Below, piece by piece: positions 24,350-34,744 of a stretch of 64,000 nt of DNA (positions are counted from its first letter, which is position 1; each line of letters begins with the position of its first letter). The notes under the pieces are model-generated. The model saw only the letters and a program-made list of their open reading frames with translations, did no database searches and had not been told where the DNA came from. Made by a program: the position numbers and the translations under genes. Origin of the DNA: JAHDHW01 sp965277415 (lineage in GTDB: Bacteria > Bacteroidota > Bacteroidia > Chitinophagales > Saprospiraceae); assembly GCA_965277415.1 (NCBI GenBank), contig CBDICS010000072.1:62001-126000 (forward strand). Direction: 5' to 3'.

Positions 24350-26788
24350 TTATTCGGATTTCAAACTTGAGGCAATATCTACAAAAGCAGCACGAATGGA
24401 ATAATAGCTTATGGTCAGCCAAGCAATACCTATTGTAAATAAGCCCGCACCCAGTAAAGTAAAAAAGTCTACATCGGTATGGTAAGCAAAGCTTTCGAAC
24501 CATTTAGTCATTCCAAAACAAACAAATGGCAGAGCCAATAAGAATGCGATCAAAATGAGTTTAATTAAATCTTTTGACAACATAAAAATAATTTCAAAAA
24601 TCGAAGCTCCTAGTATTTTCCTCACTCCAATTTCCTTAGTACGCTGCTGTGTGACATAAGCTGCTAAACCAAACAATCCAACGCTGGCAAGAATAATTGC
24701 CCAAATAGTAAATATTGAAAAAACCTTATTCGTTCTTAAATCTGCCTGATATAGATTTTGAAGCTTTTCCTCTAAGAACCTATAGCTGATTGGTTGATTT
24801 TGAACTAATTGATCCCAGGTAGATTCTATTTGGGTCAAAACAGATTGATAATTTTCTGATTTTATTTTAACGGCGATGCTTGGTAATGCAGCATTATTTG
24901 TTGATGAGTTAAAGAGTATTAAGGGTGGTATTTCTGTATGCAAAGAGTGATGGTGATAATCTTTTAAAACACCAACTATATTTAATTCACTCGTAGTATT
25001 TGCTTGTAGATTCCGGTTTAGTATTTTTTTGCCAATAGCATCTTGATAGCCCAATAATTTCATCGCTGTTTCATTGATCAAAACATTTAGTGAATCATTA
25101 TAATCTCTGCTAAAATTTCTTCCACTGACTATTTCTAAACCTAATGCAGAAACATAATCATCATCTACCGTATTCGTAAAGGTCCTGACTTGAGGAATAT
25201 CCGGGATTTCAGAATTCACGATAAGGTTTCCAATAAAATCACCAGGCATTGCAAATCCAGATCCTATTTCTTGAACGCCTTCAATTTTATTTAATTGATT
25301 TTTGAAAACTTCACTTTGTTGTCCGAGCGTTTGAGCTTGCTGAATTAGGATTACATTTTCTTTGCTAAATCCTAAAGGTTTATTACTGACAAAACGCATC
25401 TGCTTATCAAGCAAAAGTGTTCCAGCAATCATTACTACAGATATAAAAAATTGAAAAACAATAAGAAAATTTCTTAACCAAATCCCTTTATTACTAGACT
25501 TGTAATTGCCTTTTAATACTTTTGCCGAATTCATTTTTGAAAGGATAAAAGCAGGATAAAGTCCAGCAATCGTTCCGATAATTAAAGCAAAAATGATGAG
25601 CCCGATAAATAAATAAAGTAGCGTACTAAGGCTGAAATAGACTTGTTTTCCAATAAGTTCGCTAAAGTAAGGCCAGACAATCCAGACCGCTATTAATGAT
25701 AAAGCCAAAGCGCCAAGAGATAGAATATTGGATTCTGTCAAAAACTGCCCAATCAATGAAGATCGATTGCTGCCCAATACTTTTCTCACACCTACCTCTT
25801 TAGCCCTTTCTGAGGATCTGGCAGTAGCTAAATTTACAAAATTGATGATCGAAATAATTAATATAAAAATTGCAATTGCTGATAATAGATAAACATAAAA
25901 AATACTACTATTCGCTTGCAATTCTACACTGAGGTTCGATTTCAAATGTATATCTTCTAATGGCTGAAGGAAATAATTGTACGCTTGTCCTGATTCCTTA
26001 TAATCTGCTTCAGAAAGCCCTAATCTGGTTAAGATATTTGGTAAGCCATGAACTCTAACCATCTCTTCGAATTTAGCTTCCAGTGCATTAGATGGCATTC
26101 CTTCTTTCAGTTTAATATAGGTGTATAGCCAAGGGCTGACCCAATTATTGTCTTCGGCTGCACGTTCCAAAAATTGAAGCGAATGAATAGAGCCCAATAG
26201 ATCGAAATCCATATGAGAATTATCAGGAACATCATGAATGACTCCTGAAATAATATACTCAGTAGTATCTAAACGAAACGTTTGATTGAGTGCTGACTTA
26301 TTTCCAAAATATTTTTGAGCTGTGGATTCTGTCACCACTACTTCGTTTGCATTAATAAGCGCAGTGCTCGGATTACCTTCTATAAAATCAAAAGAGAAAA
26401 CATTAAAAAATCCATTATCCGCAAATAAGTATTTATCTTCTACAAAAAGCCTATCTCCAAAATCAACTCTTATTTCATTTTGAAAAAAAAGTCGGTGAAT
26501 CCTTCCTGTTGTTTCTACTTCATCATAATGTTCACTTAGTGTTCTAGCTAAATTCACTGGTGAGGAACCAAAGTATTTTACATTATCCGGATATTGTCTT
26601 TCTAAAGCTACACGATAAATTCTTTCGCTATCTTCAAAAAAACGATCGTACGACATTTCATCATAGACATAGATTGAGATCAACAGACAACAAGCAATTC
26701 CAACACAAAGTCCCAACAAATTGATTGTTGTATAAATCTTATTTCTCTTCAAACTTCTAAAAGCAATCTTTAAATAACTATTAATCAT
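24350..26788 (-). CDS. FtsX/MacB-type ABC permease (operon member 3)
   Basis: An 812-residue paralogue of its neighbours, with anchor YTTINLLGLCVGIACCLLIS, AKEVGVRKVLGSN after the first periplasmic domain and TKEIGVRKILGAS near the end. Gaps of 24 bp to the next and 14 bp to the previous permease gene support one transcript. Both FtsX bundles are complete, so nothing suggests decay. Confidence 0.9.
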   Translation of the reverse strand: MINSYLKIAFRSLKRNKIYTTINLLGLCVGIACCLLISIYVYDEMSYDRFFEDSERIYRVALERQYPDNVKYFGSSPVNLARTLSEHYDEVETTGRIHRLFFQNEIRVDFGDRLFVEDKYLFADNGFFNVFSFDFIEGNPSTALINANEVVVTESTAQKYFGNKSALNQTFRLDTTEYIISGVIHDVPDNSHMDFDLLGSIHSLQFLERAAEDNNWVSPWLYTYIKLKEGMPSNALEAKFEEMVRVHGLPNILTRLGLSEADYKESGQAYNYFLQPLEDIHLKSNLSVELQANSSIFYVYLLSAIAIFILIISIINFVNLATARSSERAKEVGVRKVLGSNRSSLIGQFLTESNILSLGALALSLIAVWIVWPYFSELIGKQVYFSLSTLLYLFIGLIIFALIIGTIAGLYPAFILSKMNSAKVLKGNYKSSNKGIWLRNFLIVFQFFISVVMIAGTLLLDKQMRFVSNKPLGFSKENVILIQQAQTLGQQSEVFKNQLNKIEGVQEIGSGFAMPGDFIGNLIVNSEIPDIPQVRTFTNTVDDDYVSALGLEIVSGRNFSRDYNDSLNVLINETAMKLLGYQDAIGKKILNRNLQANTTSELNIVGVLKDYHHHSLHTEIPPLILFNSSTNNAALPSIAVKIKSENYQSVLTQIESTWDQLVQNQPISYRFLEEKLQNLYQADLRTNKVFSIFTIWAIILASVGLFGLAAYVTQQRTKEIGVRKILGASIFEIIFMLSKDLIKLILIAFLLALPFVCFGMTKWFESFAYHTDVDFFTLLGAGLFTIGIAWLTISYYSIRAAFVDIASSLKSE

Positions 26789-26802
26789 AGTGGTGTGGTT
26801 TG

Positions 26803-29181
26803 TTATTCATTTCTAATTGATTCTACCGGATTAGCTAAAGCCGATCTTAAGCTTTGTACACCTACGACCACAAAAACGGCAAATAACATAAGCATACCAA
26901 TCAGTATAAATACAGACCAGTGTATCTCAATTTGATAGGCAAAATTGTCCAGCCAATCACTAATAAAATACCAAGCAATCGGGCTAGCTAAAATCACGGC
27001 TATCAAAACCAATTTTATAAAATCTTTACTGATCAATGCAATAATCTGAGGAATAGAAGCCCCCAATACCTTCCTTATCCCGATTTCTTTTCTTCTTCTT
27101 TGGATAATAAAAAGTGTCAGGCCAAAAAGGCCGGAAAGTGCTATGACCAAACAGATAATCATTGCATAAGTCATCTGCTTCCCAAAGCGTAAATAAGACT
27201 TATATTGAGCAGCAAAATGTTCATCTATAAATCGATAGGATACAGGGAATACAGGTTCAATACCTTTCCAGGTTTCTGATATTTTTTCAATAGTTGAAGA
27301 TAGATCATCAGTATTTAAACGAATTGCAGCATTCCCCATCCATGCCATTTCCTTATTAGAACAAAAAACAAGTGGTTCAATAATCGATTCCATTCCTTTA
27401 TAGTGAAAGTCCTTTACTACTCCGATGATTGTACTGTATGTTTCGTCGCCTCTAAATTTTAAGCGATGACCGATTGGTTGATTCAATTGATATTTATCTA
27501 CAAAGGCTTCATTGACTACAAATGACTTGGTAGAATCAGCAACAAAATCATTAGAAAAAAAACGACCTTCTATCAATGGAACCTGAAATACTTCATTCCA
27601 GTCATAATCTGCAAAAATCATATTTGCCTCTGATCTTTGATCATATCCTTCAATCTCTAGTGTGTAATTTGGAATAAAACCTCCGGGTATTCTAGAAATT
27701 TGAGTCACACTTTCTACACCTTTTATCTGTTCTAATTGAGTTTTACTACTTTGAAAATTGTCTACTGTTTCATCTTGATTTATTCTTATGGACAGAATTT
27801 GTTCGCCCTGAAAACCAAGGTCTTTTTGTAACATAAAATCTATCTGTTGCCAAACCAAAACAACAAACAATACCAATCCTATTGTCAGTGCAAATTGTCC
27901 AACGATCATAGCACTTCGAGAAGTACCTGTTTGCTTATTCTTAAAGAATCGCTTTTTCAAACTTTCTACAGGTCGAATTCCAGACCAATAAAGCGCTGGA
28001 AATAATCCGCTCGTAAGCCCAATCAAAATGGCTAAACCTAAAATCAGAAAAGGCATTTCTCCATAAAACAAATCCGTATAATCCAATCCCCTACTTACAG
28101 TTTCATTGAAATAAGGCATTAGATATGGTGCAAAGAACAATGCTGCTATCAAGGCCAGACTTATATGCACTGAAGCTTCAATTAGAAACTGACTAATCAG
28201 TTGTCCCCTATTTGCTCCCGTTACACTTCGAATGCCTATTTCCTTTGTTCTTAGATTGGTCTGTGCTGTTATTAAATTAATATAATTGACGATGGCAAGG
28301 ATCAATACCAATAATCCAATCAAAGCCATTAAAGTAATTTGCCACACACTGCCTCTTGCAGAGCTTGCTTCTCCCATTTTTTCTGCCTCTAGATGGATAT
28401 CAGTGATAGCTTGTAATTTCCAACTCGAAAATTTAGTTGGAACAGGCTCATTATCGGCAACACTTTCTTTTACTATCTCTCTTTTAGCAATTTGATAAAT
28501 AGACTGACTGACATCTTCTACTTGAACCTCTGGCAATAAACGTACATAAGTATACCCACCACCACCTGTCCAAGCAGTCATTCTTAATTCTTCGATGACA
28601 AACATATCTGCCTGAATATGACTTGGCCCTTCCTGCTCTTTCAATACGCCTGCTATTTCAAGCCATCTCGAATTTTCTAATAAGATTCTTTTACCTATTG
28701 GGTTTTCGGTTCCAAACATCTTATTTGTCAATTCAGGAGAGAATACAACCTGATCCAATTTACTACCTACTGTTGCTGGGTTTCCATATTTAAAGTCTAA
28801 TGGAATCGTTTGAAAAAAAGCACTATCAACGCTCCATACTTTTTCTATAGAATAATGACTTTTATTCGATTCGATCAATGCATCTCCCCATATGCCCACC
28901 CTTGTAGCTTTGCTTACTCCAGGTACTTCTTCTCTCAAAGCATTGACCAAAGGTCCCGGCGTAGAAAGTGTTCCTTTAGTTCCTCCATTATAAGGTCTAT
29001 ACACTCTATAAATATTCGCTTGCTCATCAATCCAATCATCATAACTGAATTCATTTTTCACGAATAATAAGATGAATAAGCCTAAGGTCAAACCTAGCCC
29101 AAGTCCTATAATATTGATAAAAGAGACTGTTTTATTTTTCAGAATTTGTCTCCATGCTATTTTGATATAATTCGTAATCAT
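26803..29181 (-). CDS. FtsX/MacB-type ABC permease (operon member 2)
   Basis: A 792-residue permease with the same architecture: anchor VSFINIIGLGLGLTLGLFIL, TKEIGIRSVTGAN in the first bundle (IRSV where paralogues have VRKV) and RKEIGIRKVLGAS in the last. It is separated from the next permease gene by 14 bp and from the previous one by 22 bp. The sequence is clearly diverged from its neighbours, so the set is an old duplication, not a recent amplification. Confidence 0.9.
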   Translation of the reverse strand: MITNYIKIAWRQILKNKTVSFINIIGLGLGLTLGLFILLFVKNEFSYDDWIDEQANIYRVYRPYNGGTKGTLSTPGPLVNALREEVPGVSKATRVGIWGDALIESNKSHYSIEKVWSVDSAFFQTIPLDFKYGNPATVGSKLDQVVFSPELTNKMFGTENPIGKRILLENSRWLEIAGVLKEQEGPSHIQADMFVIEELRMTAWTGGGGYTYVRLLPEVQVEDVSQSIYQIAKREIVKESVADNEPVPTKFSSWKLQAITDIHLEAEKMGEASSARGSVWQITLMALIGLLVLILAIVNYINLITAQTNLRTKEIGIRSVTGANRGQLISQFLIEASVHISLALIAALFFAPYLMPYFNETVSRGLDYTDLFYGEMPFLILGLAILIGLTSGLFPALYWSGIRPVESLKKRFFKNKQTGTSRSAMIVGQFALTIGLVLFVVLVWQQIDFMLQKDLGFQGEQILSIRINQDETVDNFQSSKTQLEQIKGVESVTQISRIPGGFIPNYTLEIEGYDQRSEANMIFADYDWNEVFQVPLIEGRFFSNDFVADSTKSFVVNEAFVDKYQLNQPIGHRLKFRGDETYSTIIGVVKDFHYKGMESIIEPLVFCSNKEMAWMGNAAIRLNTDDLSSTIEKISETWKGIEPVFPVSYRFIDEHFAAQYKSYLRFGKQMTYAMIICLVIALSGLFGLTLFIIQRRRKEIGIRKVLGASIPQIIALISKDFIKLVLIAVILASPIAWYFISDWLDNFAYQIEIHWSVFILIGMLMLFAVFVVVGVQSLRSALANPVESIRNE

Positions 29182-29203
29182 CTTTATATTATTTTGTTGT
29201 TAG

Positions 29204-31573
29204 CTATTCGGATCTAAGGCTTTCTGTTGGATTACTCAGCGCTGCTTTTAGGCTTTGATAACTTACTGTTATAAAAGCAATACCTATTGCAATTAAACCA
29301 GCTAAAGCAAATATCCACCATTCTATATCTATGCGATAAGCAAAATTATCTAACCAGCCCTGCATAAAATACCAGGCGATAGGACCTGCTATGACTAAAG
29401 CGGCCATGACCAGTACTAAAAAGTCTTTGGATAATAATAATATGATATTTGCAATGGAAGCACCTAAAACTTTTCGTATCCCAATTTCCTTTCTTCGGCG
29501 TTCAGCAGTATAAGCAGCCAAGCCTAAAATACCTAAGCAAGAAATAAAGATAGCCAAGCCAGCAAACAGTCCTAATAGAAGACTACTTGTCTTTTCTTTC
29601 TTATATAAATTGTCATAAGCTTCATCTAAAAAACTATAATCAAGTAGTGCATCAGGTTCCAATTGATTAAATACTTTTTGAACAGAAGCGATTGCATCAT
29701 TTGCAGTCTCCCCAGTTGTTTTCACATAAAGCCGTTTCATTCCCCATCTAAATTCCTGAACGAAAATGAGTTGTTCTATTTCATGATGAAAGGATCGGAA
29801 ATGAAAATCTTTGGCGACCCCCACAATACTTCCTTCTTTACCATTAAAGCGCATCCTCTTTCCAATTGGATCTTTTATGCCTAATTTTGTAATAGCTGTT
29901 TCATTAAGGATAAAAGAACTTGAATCTCGGTTTCCGGGTAAGAACCAACGTCCTTCTTTTAAATCCAATTCAAAAAAATCAGGAAAGGATTCCTCCACAC
30001 TCATTCGAAAAAGAAATGGTTCTTTCTCCTTATCTTTTCCTTCAAAGTCAAAACCGCTATAGCGATTGCTGATATCTGTAATGGAGCTGGTACTGATTGT
30101 TACCGCTTTGACTCCTGGCTTTCCTAGCAATTCATTTTTAAAGACCAATGCATCTGCATTTTGGCATCGGAATGAAAAGATTTGTTCACGTTCATAACCT
30201 AATTTCTGTTTTTTTACAAAATCCATTTGTACTAACATAACCAGCGTGCAAATAATAAGAGCGCCAGAACATGCAAATTGAGTCGTCACTAAAACTTTAC
30301 GTAAATTACCTTTTCCTGAAATGCTTTTAAACCCACTCCCTCTCAATACATTTATAGGATTGAAAGAGGAAAGTTGAATAGCAGGTTGAATGCCTGCTAA
30401 AATTATTGTAATAAATGCAGTTGCTATAAAAATGCTTAAAGTTTGGTAAGAAAACAATTGCCCATCAACAAAATGTTTCCCTGATAATTCCTCAAATAAA
30501 TCAAGACTTATGTGTGCAACTCCCAATGCAATAATACTTGACACCGCTACTAAAACCAGTACTTCTAAAATATACTGATTGAACAACTGCCACCTACTCG
30601 CGCCTATTATTTTTCTTACTCCTGTCGACTTAGCTCTGTGGGCAGATCGCGCAGTTGTCATATTTACATAATTGATACAGGCAATCAGCAAGATGAGCAG
30701 ACCAATAGCAATAATTATTCGTATACTACTCCAGTCTCCTTTGGGTGTTTGGCTATATTCTATATTTTCAGAACCAAGGTATACATCTGATAGTTTTTGT
30801 AATGTTAATGTCGTTTGACCTCCTTCATGGCGCTCTTCATCTAGAGGTAATAAAGCAGTTAGTTTTTTATTCACCTGTTCTGCTTCCACACCTGGACGGA
30901 GTAAAGTATAACAAGCGTAGTTTAAGGAGGCCCAATGCAATTCGCCTGCCTGATAAAATTTATTGACATTTCCTTCAAAAGGAATTAGCATTTCAAATTG
31001 AAGGTGAGAGTTAGAAGGGATATCGTCCAAAACGGCGCTAACTGTCACTTCCATTTTATCAACGAGTTCTAAAGTTTGACCTACTACATCTGCCTTGCCA
31101 TATATTTGCTCTGCCATACTTTTGGTAAGAACGACATTATTCGGCTGTGCTAAAGCATGATTTGCATCGCCATACAAAAACGGAAAATCAAAAATTTGAA
31201 AAAAGTCAGCATGAACGATTTTAGTATTTTTTATATCAAAACCTTTATCAGCATGACGAATCACCGTACCCCATAATCTTCCTACAAGTGTTATTTTTTC
31301 AATCTCTGGCACTTTCGTTTTTGCAGCCTCTGCAAATGGATATGGCGTACTTGGAATCAAATTATGTTCTCCTCCAAATGGCCAATAAGCCAGTACTCTA
31401 TGAATGCGATCCTTCTTACTATGGAAATTATCAAAAGACATCTCATCATTTGCCCAAAGGAAAATAAGAAGGGCTGCGGCAATTCCAATTGCCAGACCAC
31501 TACCATTTAGAAAAGTATAAAATTTATCGCGCCAAAGGTTCCGAAATGCATAGGTTAAATTTTTAATAAACAT
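29204..31573 (-). CDS. FtsX/MacB-type ABC permease (operon member 1)
   Basis: A 789-residue permease, the first of the four after the ATPase at 31627. It has anchor FYTFLNGSGLAIGIAAALLI, AKSTGVRKIIGAS in the first bundle and RKEIGIRKVLGAS in the second. The 53-bp gap to the ATPase gene suggests translation follows directly in the same message. Together with the ATPases it would form a complete MacAB-like or mechanotransmitting complex. Confidence 0.9.
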   Translation of the reverse strand: MFIKNLTYAFRNLWRDKFYTFLNGSGLAIGIAAALLIFLWANDEMSFDNFHSKKDRIHRVLAYWPFGGEHNLIPSTPYPFAEAAKTKVPEIEKITLVGRLWGTVIRHADKGFDIKNTKIVHADFFQIFDFPFLYGDANHALAQPNNVVLTKSMAEQIYGKADVVGQTLELVDKMEVTVSAVLDDIPSNSHLQFEMLIPFEGNVNKFYQAGELHWASLNYACYTLLRPGVEAEQVNKKLTALLPLDEERHEGGQTTLTLQKLSDVYLGSENIEYSQTPKGDWSSIRIIIAIGLLILLIACINYVNMTTARSAHRAKSTGVRKIIGASRWQLFNQYILEVLVLVAVSSIIALGVAHISLDLFEELSGKHFVDGQLFSYQTLSIFIATAFITIILAGIQPAIQLSSFNPINVLRGSGFKSISGKGNLRKVLVTTQFACSGALIICTLVMLVQMDFVKKQKLGYEREQIFSFRCQNADALVFKNELLGKPGVKAVTISTSSITDISNRYSGFDFEGKDKEKEPFLFRMSVEESFPDFFELDLKEGRWFLPGNRDSSSFILNETAITKLGIKDPIGKRMRFNGKEGSIVGVAKDFHFRSFHHEIEQLIFVQEFRWGMKRLYVKTTGETANDAIASVQKVFNQLEPDALLDYSFLDEAYDNLYKKEKTSSLLLGLFAGLAIFISCLGILGLAAYTAERRRKEIGIRKVLGASIANIILLLSKDFLVLVMAALVIAGPIAWYFMQGWLDNFAYRIDIEWWIFALAGLIAIGIAFITVSYQSLKAALSNPTESLRSE

Positions 31574-31626
31574 GCCTTAAATTTTAGAGGTGTTAAAGTA
31601 GATCATTAATAGCTTCCCAATAGTGC

Positions 31627-32319
31627 CTAATGGTTTAATTTACTTGTTGTCTTTTTATCTTCTTTGATAAATCCATCTTGTAATTCTATAATTCTAGTTC
31701 CATACGCTGCATACTTTTCATTATGTGTCACCTGAATAATTGTCATACCTTCCTGATGCAATTCTTTAAAAAGGTCCATAATGATTGCACCTTGTGAAGA
31801 ATGTAAATTGCCTGTAGGTTCATCGGCGAGTAGGAGTTTAGGACTAGCAATAATTCCTCTGGCAAGACCTACTAGTTGTTGTTGTCCGCCAGATAATTGG
31901 CTAGGGAAAAGATCCTTTTTTGCCACCATATTAAATCGGTCTAAAACATCAGCGATTTTTGATTGGCGTTCTGCTTTTTTTACATTTCTATATAGCAGCG
32001 GTGTTTCAATATTTTCGTAAACAGTCAATTCGTCTATCAAATAATAAGCTTGAAAAACAAAGCCCATGTACTGTTTATGAATCTCTTGTCTTTTCCTTTC
32101 TTTTAGTCGATGAATTTCCTCATCAAAGAACTGATAAGTACCGCTATCTGCTTGATCAAGCATTCCTATAATATTGAGCAAGGTACTTTTCCCAGCACCA
32201 CTTGGGCCCATGACCGTAACAAATTCTCCTTGTTCGATCTGAAGAGAAATATCTTTTAGTACCCAGTTCTTTTGAGCAGCATTGGTATAATAGCGTTCGA
32301 CATTGGATAGTTTTATCAT
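31627..32319 (-). CDS. ABC transporter ATP-binding protein (MacB/LolD type)
   Basis: A 230-residue ATPase. Walker A GPSGAGKST (near 38-46), Q-loop VFQAYYLIDELT, signature LSGGQQQLVGLARG, Walker B LLLADEPTGNL and an H-loop in QVTHNEKYAAYG are all present. The signature has LVGLARG where most have RVAIARA. It drives permeases of the FtsX type. It lies 69 bp after the other ATPase gene and before four permease genes. Confidence 0.9.
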   Translation of the reverse strand: MIKLSNVERYYTNAAQKNWVLKDISLQIEQGEFVTVMGPSGAGKSTLLNIIGMLDQADSGTYQFFDEEIHRLKERKRQEIHKQYMGFVFQAYYLIDELTVYENIETPLLYRNVKKAERQSKIADVLDRFNMVAKKDLFPSQLSGGQQQLVGLARGIIASPKLLLADEPTGNLHSSQGAIIMDLFKELHQEGMTIIQVTHNEKYAAYGTRIIELQDGFIKEDKKTTSKLNH

Positions 32320-32388
32320 TGTTGATTGGTTACATAGTTTTTTGAAAAATCTCAGTATTCATGCTCTTAATGATCAATTTTTAGATCA

Positions 32389-33075
32389 TTACAAATATTG
32401 CTTCACTACATTTTCCGTGACCACCTGTCCATCCAGCATTCGAATGATTCGATTACCAAATTCTGCACAATATTGAGAGTGGGTAACCATAAGGATAGTT
32501 GTCCCTTTGGCATTTAGCTCTGAAAGAATTTTCATCACTTCATCACCATTAGAAGAATCCAGGTTTCCAGTAGGTTCATCTGCAAGAATAAGTTTGGGAT
32601 CATTTACTATTGCTCGTGCTACGGCCACTCTCTGTTGTTGTCCACCTGAAAGTTGTTGAGGAAAGTGGTTACGTCGGTGCATGATATTCATGCCTTCCAA
32701 TAAATCTTCAACCTTTCTCTTTCGCTCTGCCGCTGGTACTTTAGTGTAAAGCATCGGCAATTCGACATTTTCAAAAACAGTCAGTTCATCAATGAGGTTA
32801 AAAGACTGGAAGACAAAACCCAAATTGTGTTTTCGAACATTGGAGCGCTTTCTTTCTGGTAGATTCCCTACCTCTTCTCCATTAAAATAATAATTGCCAT
32901 TTGTTGGATTATCTATCATACCCAACACATTGAGCAAAGTAGATTTTCCACAGCCTGAAGGCCCCATTACACTTACAAACTCTCCTTCTTTAATTTCAAT
33001 AGAGACTTCATTTAATGCAGTAGTTTCTACATCATCTGTCTGATAGATTTTTATTAATTTTTCTGTTTTTATCAT
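32389..33075 (-). CDS. ABC transporter ATP-binding protein (MacB/LolD type)
   Basis: About 228 residues from the ATG at 33075. An in-frame ATG at 33111 lies in the end of the 161-bp repeat and would add 12 non-conserved residues, so the inner start is preferred. Walker A GPSGCGKST, VFQSFNLIDELT, LSGGQQQRVAVARA, ILADEPTGNLDSS and MVTHSQYCAEF are complete. It is the canonical ATPase of the pair; the neighbour at 31627 has a less usual signature. Either one could serve the shared set of permeases. Confidence 0.9.
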   Translation of the reverse strand: MIKTEKLIKIYQTDDVETTALNEVSIEIKEGEFVSVMGPSGCGKSTLLNVLGMIDNPTNGNYYFNGEEVGNLPERKRSNVRKHNLGFVFQSFNLIDELTVFENVELPMLYTKVPAAERKRKVEDLLEGMNIMHRRNHFPQQLSGGQQQRVAVARAIVNDPKLILADEPTGNLDSSNGDEVMKILSELNAKGTTILMVTHSQYCAEFGNRIIRMLDGQVVTENVVKQYL

Positions 33076-33098
33076 GATCTTTAATTTTGTATTTTTAT

Positions 33099-33259
33099 TG
33101 AAGTTGTTCAAAAATAGCTCACTAAACTACGAAACGATCTTTTGCCTCAATACTTCCTTATAAAAATCTCACGTAGCCCTGCTATGCAACGATTTTAAAG
33201 CCTCGTCTTGAAGCAAAATATCTGTTTCTCGTAATAGCAGCTATTTCTGAACAACTTCA
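33099..33259. repeat. 161-bp palindromic MITE-like element, copy 1
   Basis: Ends TGAAGTTGTTCAAAAATAG and CTATTTCTGAACAACTTCA are inverted repeats, and inner arms around GAAACGATCTTTTGCC and GCAAAATATCTGTTTC continue the pairing to a small loop near GTAGCCCTGCTATGC. A copy of the same length lies at 50606-50766 with about ten differences. It sits between adaptor and ATPase genes of an operon. Confidence 0.9.
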
Positions 33260-33321
33260 TTTTTATTTTTGAATGTTGTGTACATAGGAAAAAACCGAGC
33301 ACGCACAACATCTCCATATTA

Positions 33322-34572
33322 TTATTTTAAAACCAATACATCTTTGTCTCCAAAATTTTCATAGCTGGATACGATGACAACATCTCCATCTTCAAGTCCA
33401 CTTAGTATTTCATAATAGTTAGGGTTTTGATTGCCTAGTCTGATTTCTCTTTTGAAAGCATTGCCAGTAGAAGGGTCTATTAGATAAATCCAATTTCCGC
33501 CAGTAGATTGATAAAAGCCGCCCCGAGCTAATAATCTACTCTCTTTATCCGCTGACAATTGGAGTTTTACAGAAACGCTTTGCCCTCGTTTTATTCCATC
33601 AGGAATTTCGTCTAAAAAAACCATATCTACGAGAAATGCTCCATTGGTAACTTGCGGATAGATTTTTTTAATTTTCATAAAATATCTTTTACCTGCAAAC
33701 TCAAAAGACCCTTCTTGATTAAGGAATACTCGAGAGATATAAAATTCATCCACTCGAACTTGAATTTTAAAATTATTGAGATTATCGAGGGTGGCTATAT
33801 TTTCACCTGTTGAAACCAACTCCCCTATTTCCAGATTCAATCCAGAAAGTTGTCCATCTATCGGAGCTCTTACGATAAGATTATCTAAGCTTTTTTTGGT
33901 GATTTCTAGGTTTCTTTCCATTAAATCCAAGGAAGATTCCATTTGTATTTTTTGCAACTCTTGGTATACACTATCCTTGACGATTCTAGATTTTAATAGC
34001 TTTTGCCTTCTCTTATAATTTTCAAATTCCGCAAGCATTTCTTCATATTCAATGGGTGCAATCACTTTATCTTCATATAGTGTTCGATTCCGTTTTAATC
34101 TTGTATCTGTCAAATCAATTTGATACTCTACTTCCAAAGATTCTTCCTGCAAGTTTAAGCTTTGTTGTTCCATCAAAACAGAAGTCGTTCTAATCTGATT
34201 GATTTGAGCAATAACATTCGACTCTTGGTTTAAGGAATTTAATAAAAGGTCAGGATTTGATAAAGTAAGGATCACTTGCCCTTTACTTACCATAGCTCCA
34301 TCCTCAACCAATTTTTCTTCCACCTTTCCTCCTTCTACTGCATCAATAAAAATTGTTTTTATTGGCATTACTACCCCAGTAACCGGAATGTACTCTTGAA
34401 AAATTCCAGTTTGTATGGTATCAACCAATAATCGCTCTGTAACGACATTGAGTTTAGAGACACCAGCATTTTTATAAAAACTAGTGGCAAGAAACCCAAC
34501 AGCTATTATTGCAATCAAAGCAAAGGTGATTTTTTGCCAGGTAAACTTCTTCTTTTCAATTTTTCTGTCCAT
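33322..34572 (-). CDS. Membrane-fusion adaptor (HlyD/MacA-type efflux periplasmic subunit)
   Basis: A 416-residue adaptor with an N-terminal membrane anchor (ITFALIAIIAVGFLATSF), a split lipoyl/biotinyl-like domain (VVMPIKTIFIDAVEGGKVEE and later VRAPIDGQLSGLNLEIGELV), a long coiled-coil hairpin between them (about 105-215) and a beta-barrel region. Such adaptors link inner-membrane ABC permeases to a TolC-type channel. It is the first gene of the minus-strand transcript with the two ATPases and four permeases, and its upstream region holds the shared -24-type box and paired dyads. No TolC gene is in this cluster. Confidence 0.9.
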   Translation of the reverse strand: MDRKIEKKKFTWQKITFALIAIIAVGFLATSFYKNAGVSKLNVVTERLLVDTIQTGIFQEYIPVTGVVMPIKTIFIDAVEGGKVEEKLVEDGAMVSKGQVILTLSNPDLLLNSLNQESNVIAQINQIRTTSVLMEQQSLNLQEESLEVEYQIDLTDTRLKRNRTLYEDKVIAPIEYEEMLAEFENYKRRQKLLKSRIVKDSVYQELQKIQMESSLDLMERNLEITKKSLDNLIVRAPIDGQLSGLNLEIGELVSTGENIATLDNLNNFKIQVRVDEFYISRVFLNQEGSFEFAGKRYFMKIKKIYPQVTNGAFLVDMVFLDEIPDGIKRGQSVSVKLQLSADKESRLLARGGFYQSTGGNWIYLIDPSTGNAFKREIRLGNQNPNYYEILSGLEDGDVVIVSSYENFGDKDVLVLK

Positions 34573-34665
34573 ATCATTTTATTTTTGACTCTATGAAGAG
34601 CTTGTCTTAATGGGTTGAGTTTTTCAATTAATTCTGATAATACCTTGTGATTACTATTAAATACT

Positions 34666-34683
34666 ATGAGATAGCTATGCCAA
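34666..34683 (-). promoter_or_regulatory. Candidate -24-type promoter box for the adaptor operon
   Basis: Minus-strand TTGGCATAGCTATCTCAT has the same TTGGCAT -24 part as the promoter at 18567-18584, but its -12 part is poor (TCTC for TTGC). Distance to the paired dyads is again 62 bp. Confidence 0.45.
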
Positions 34684-34744
34684 AAGCATTAATAACTAAT
34701 AATCAGACACTTACAAATTATTTATTTTTTAAATTAAAAGATTT

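Noticed and set aside
33076..33111. Longer N-terminus of the ATPase at 32389
   Set aside because: These 12 codons come from the end of the 161-bp repeat; the conserved protein begins at 33075.
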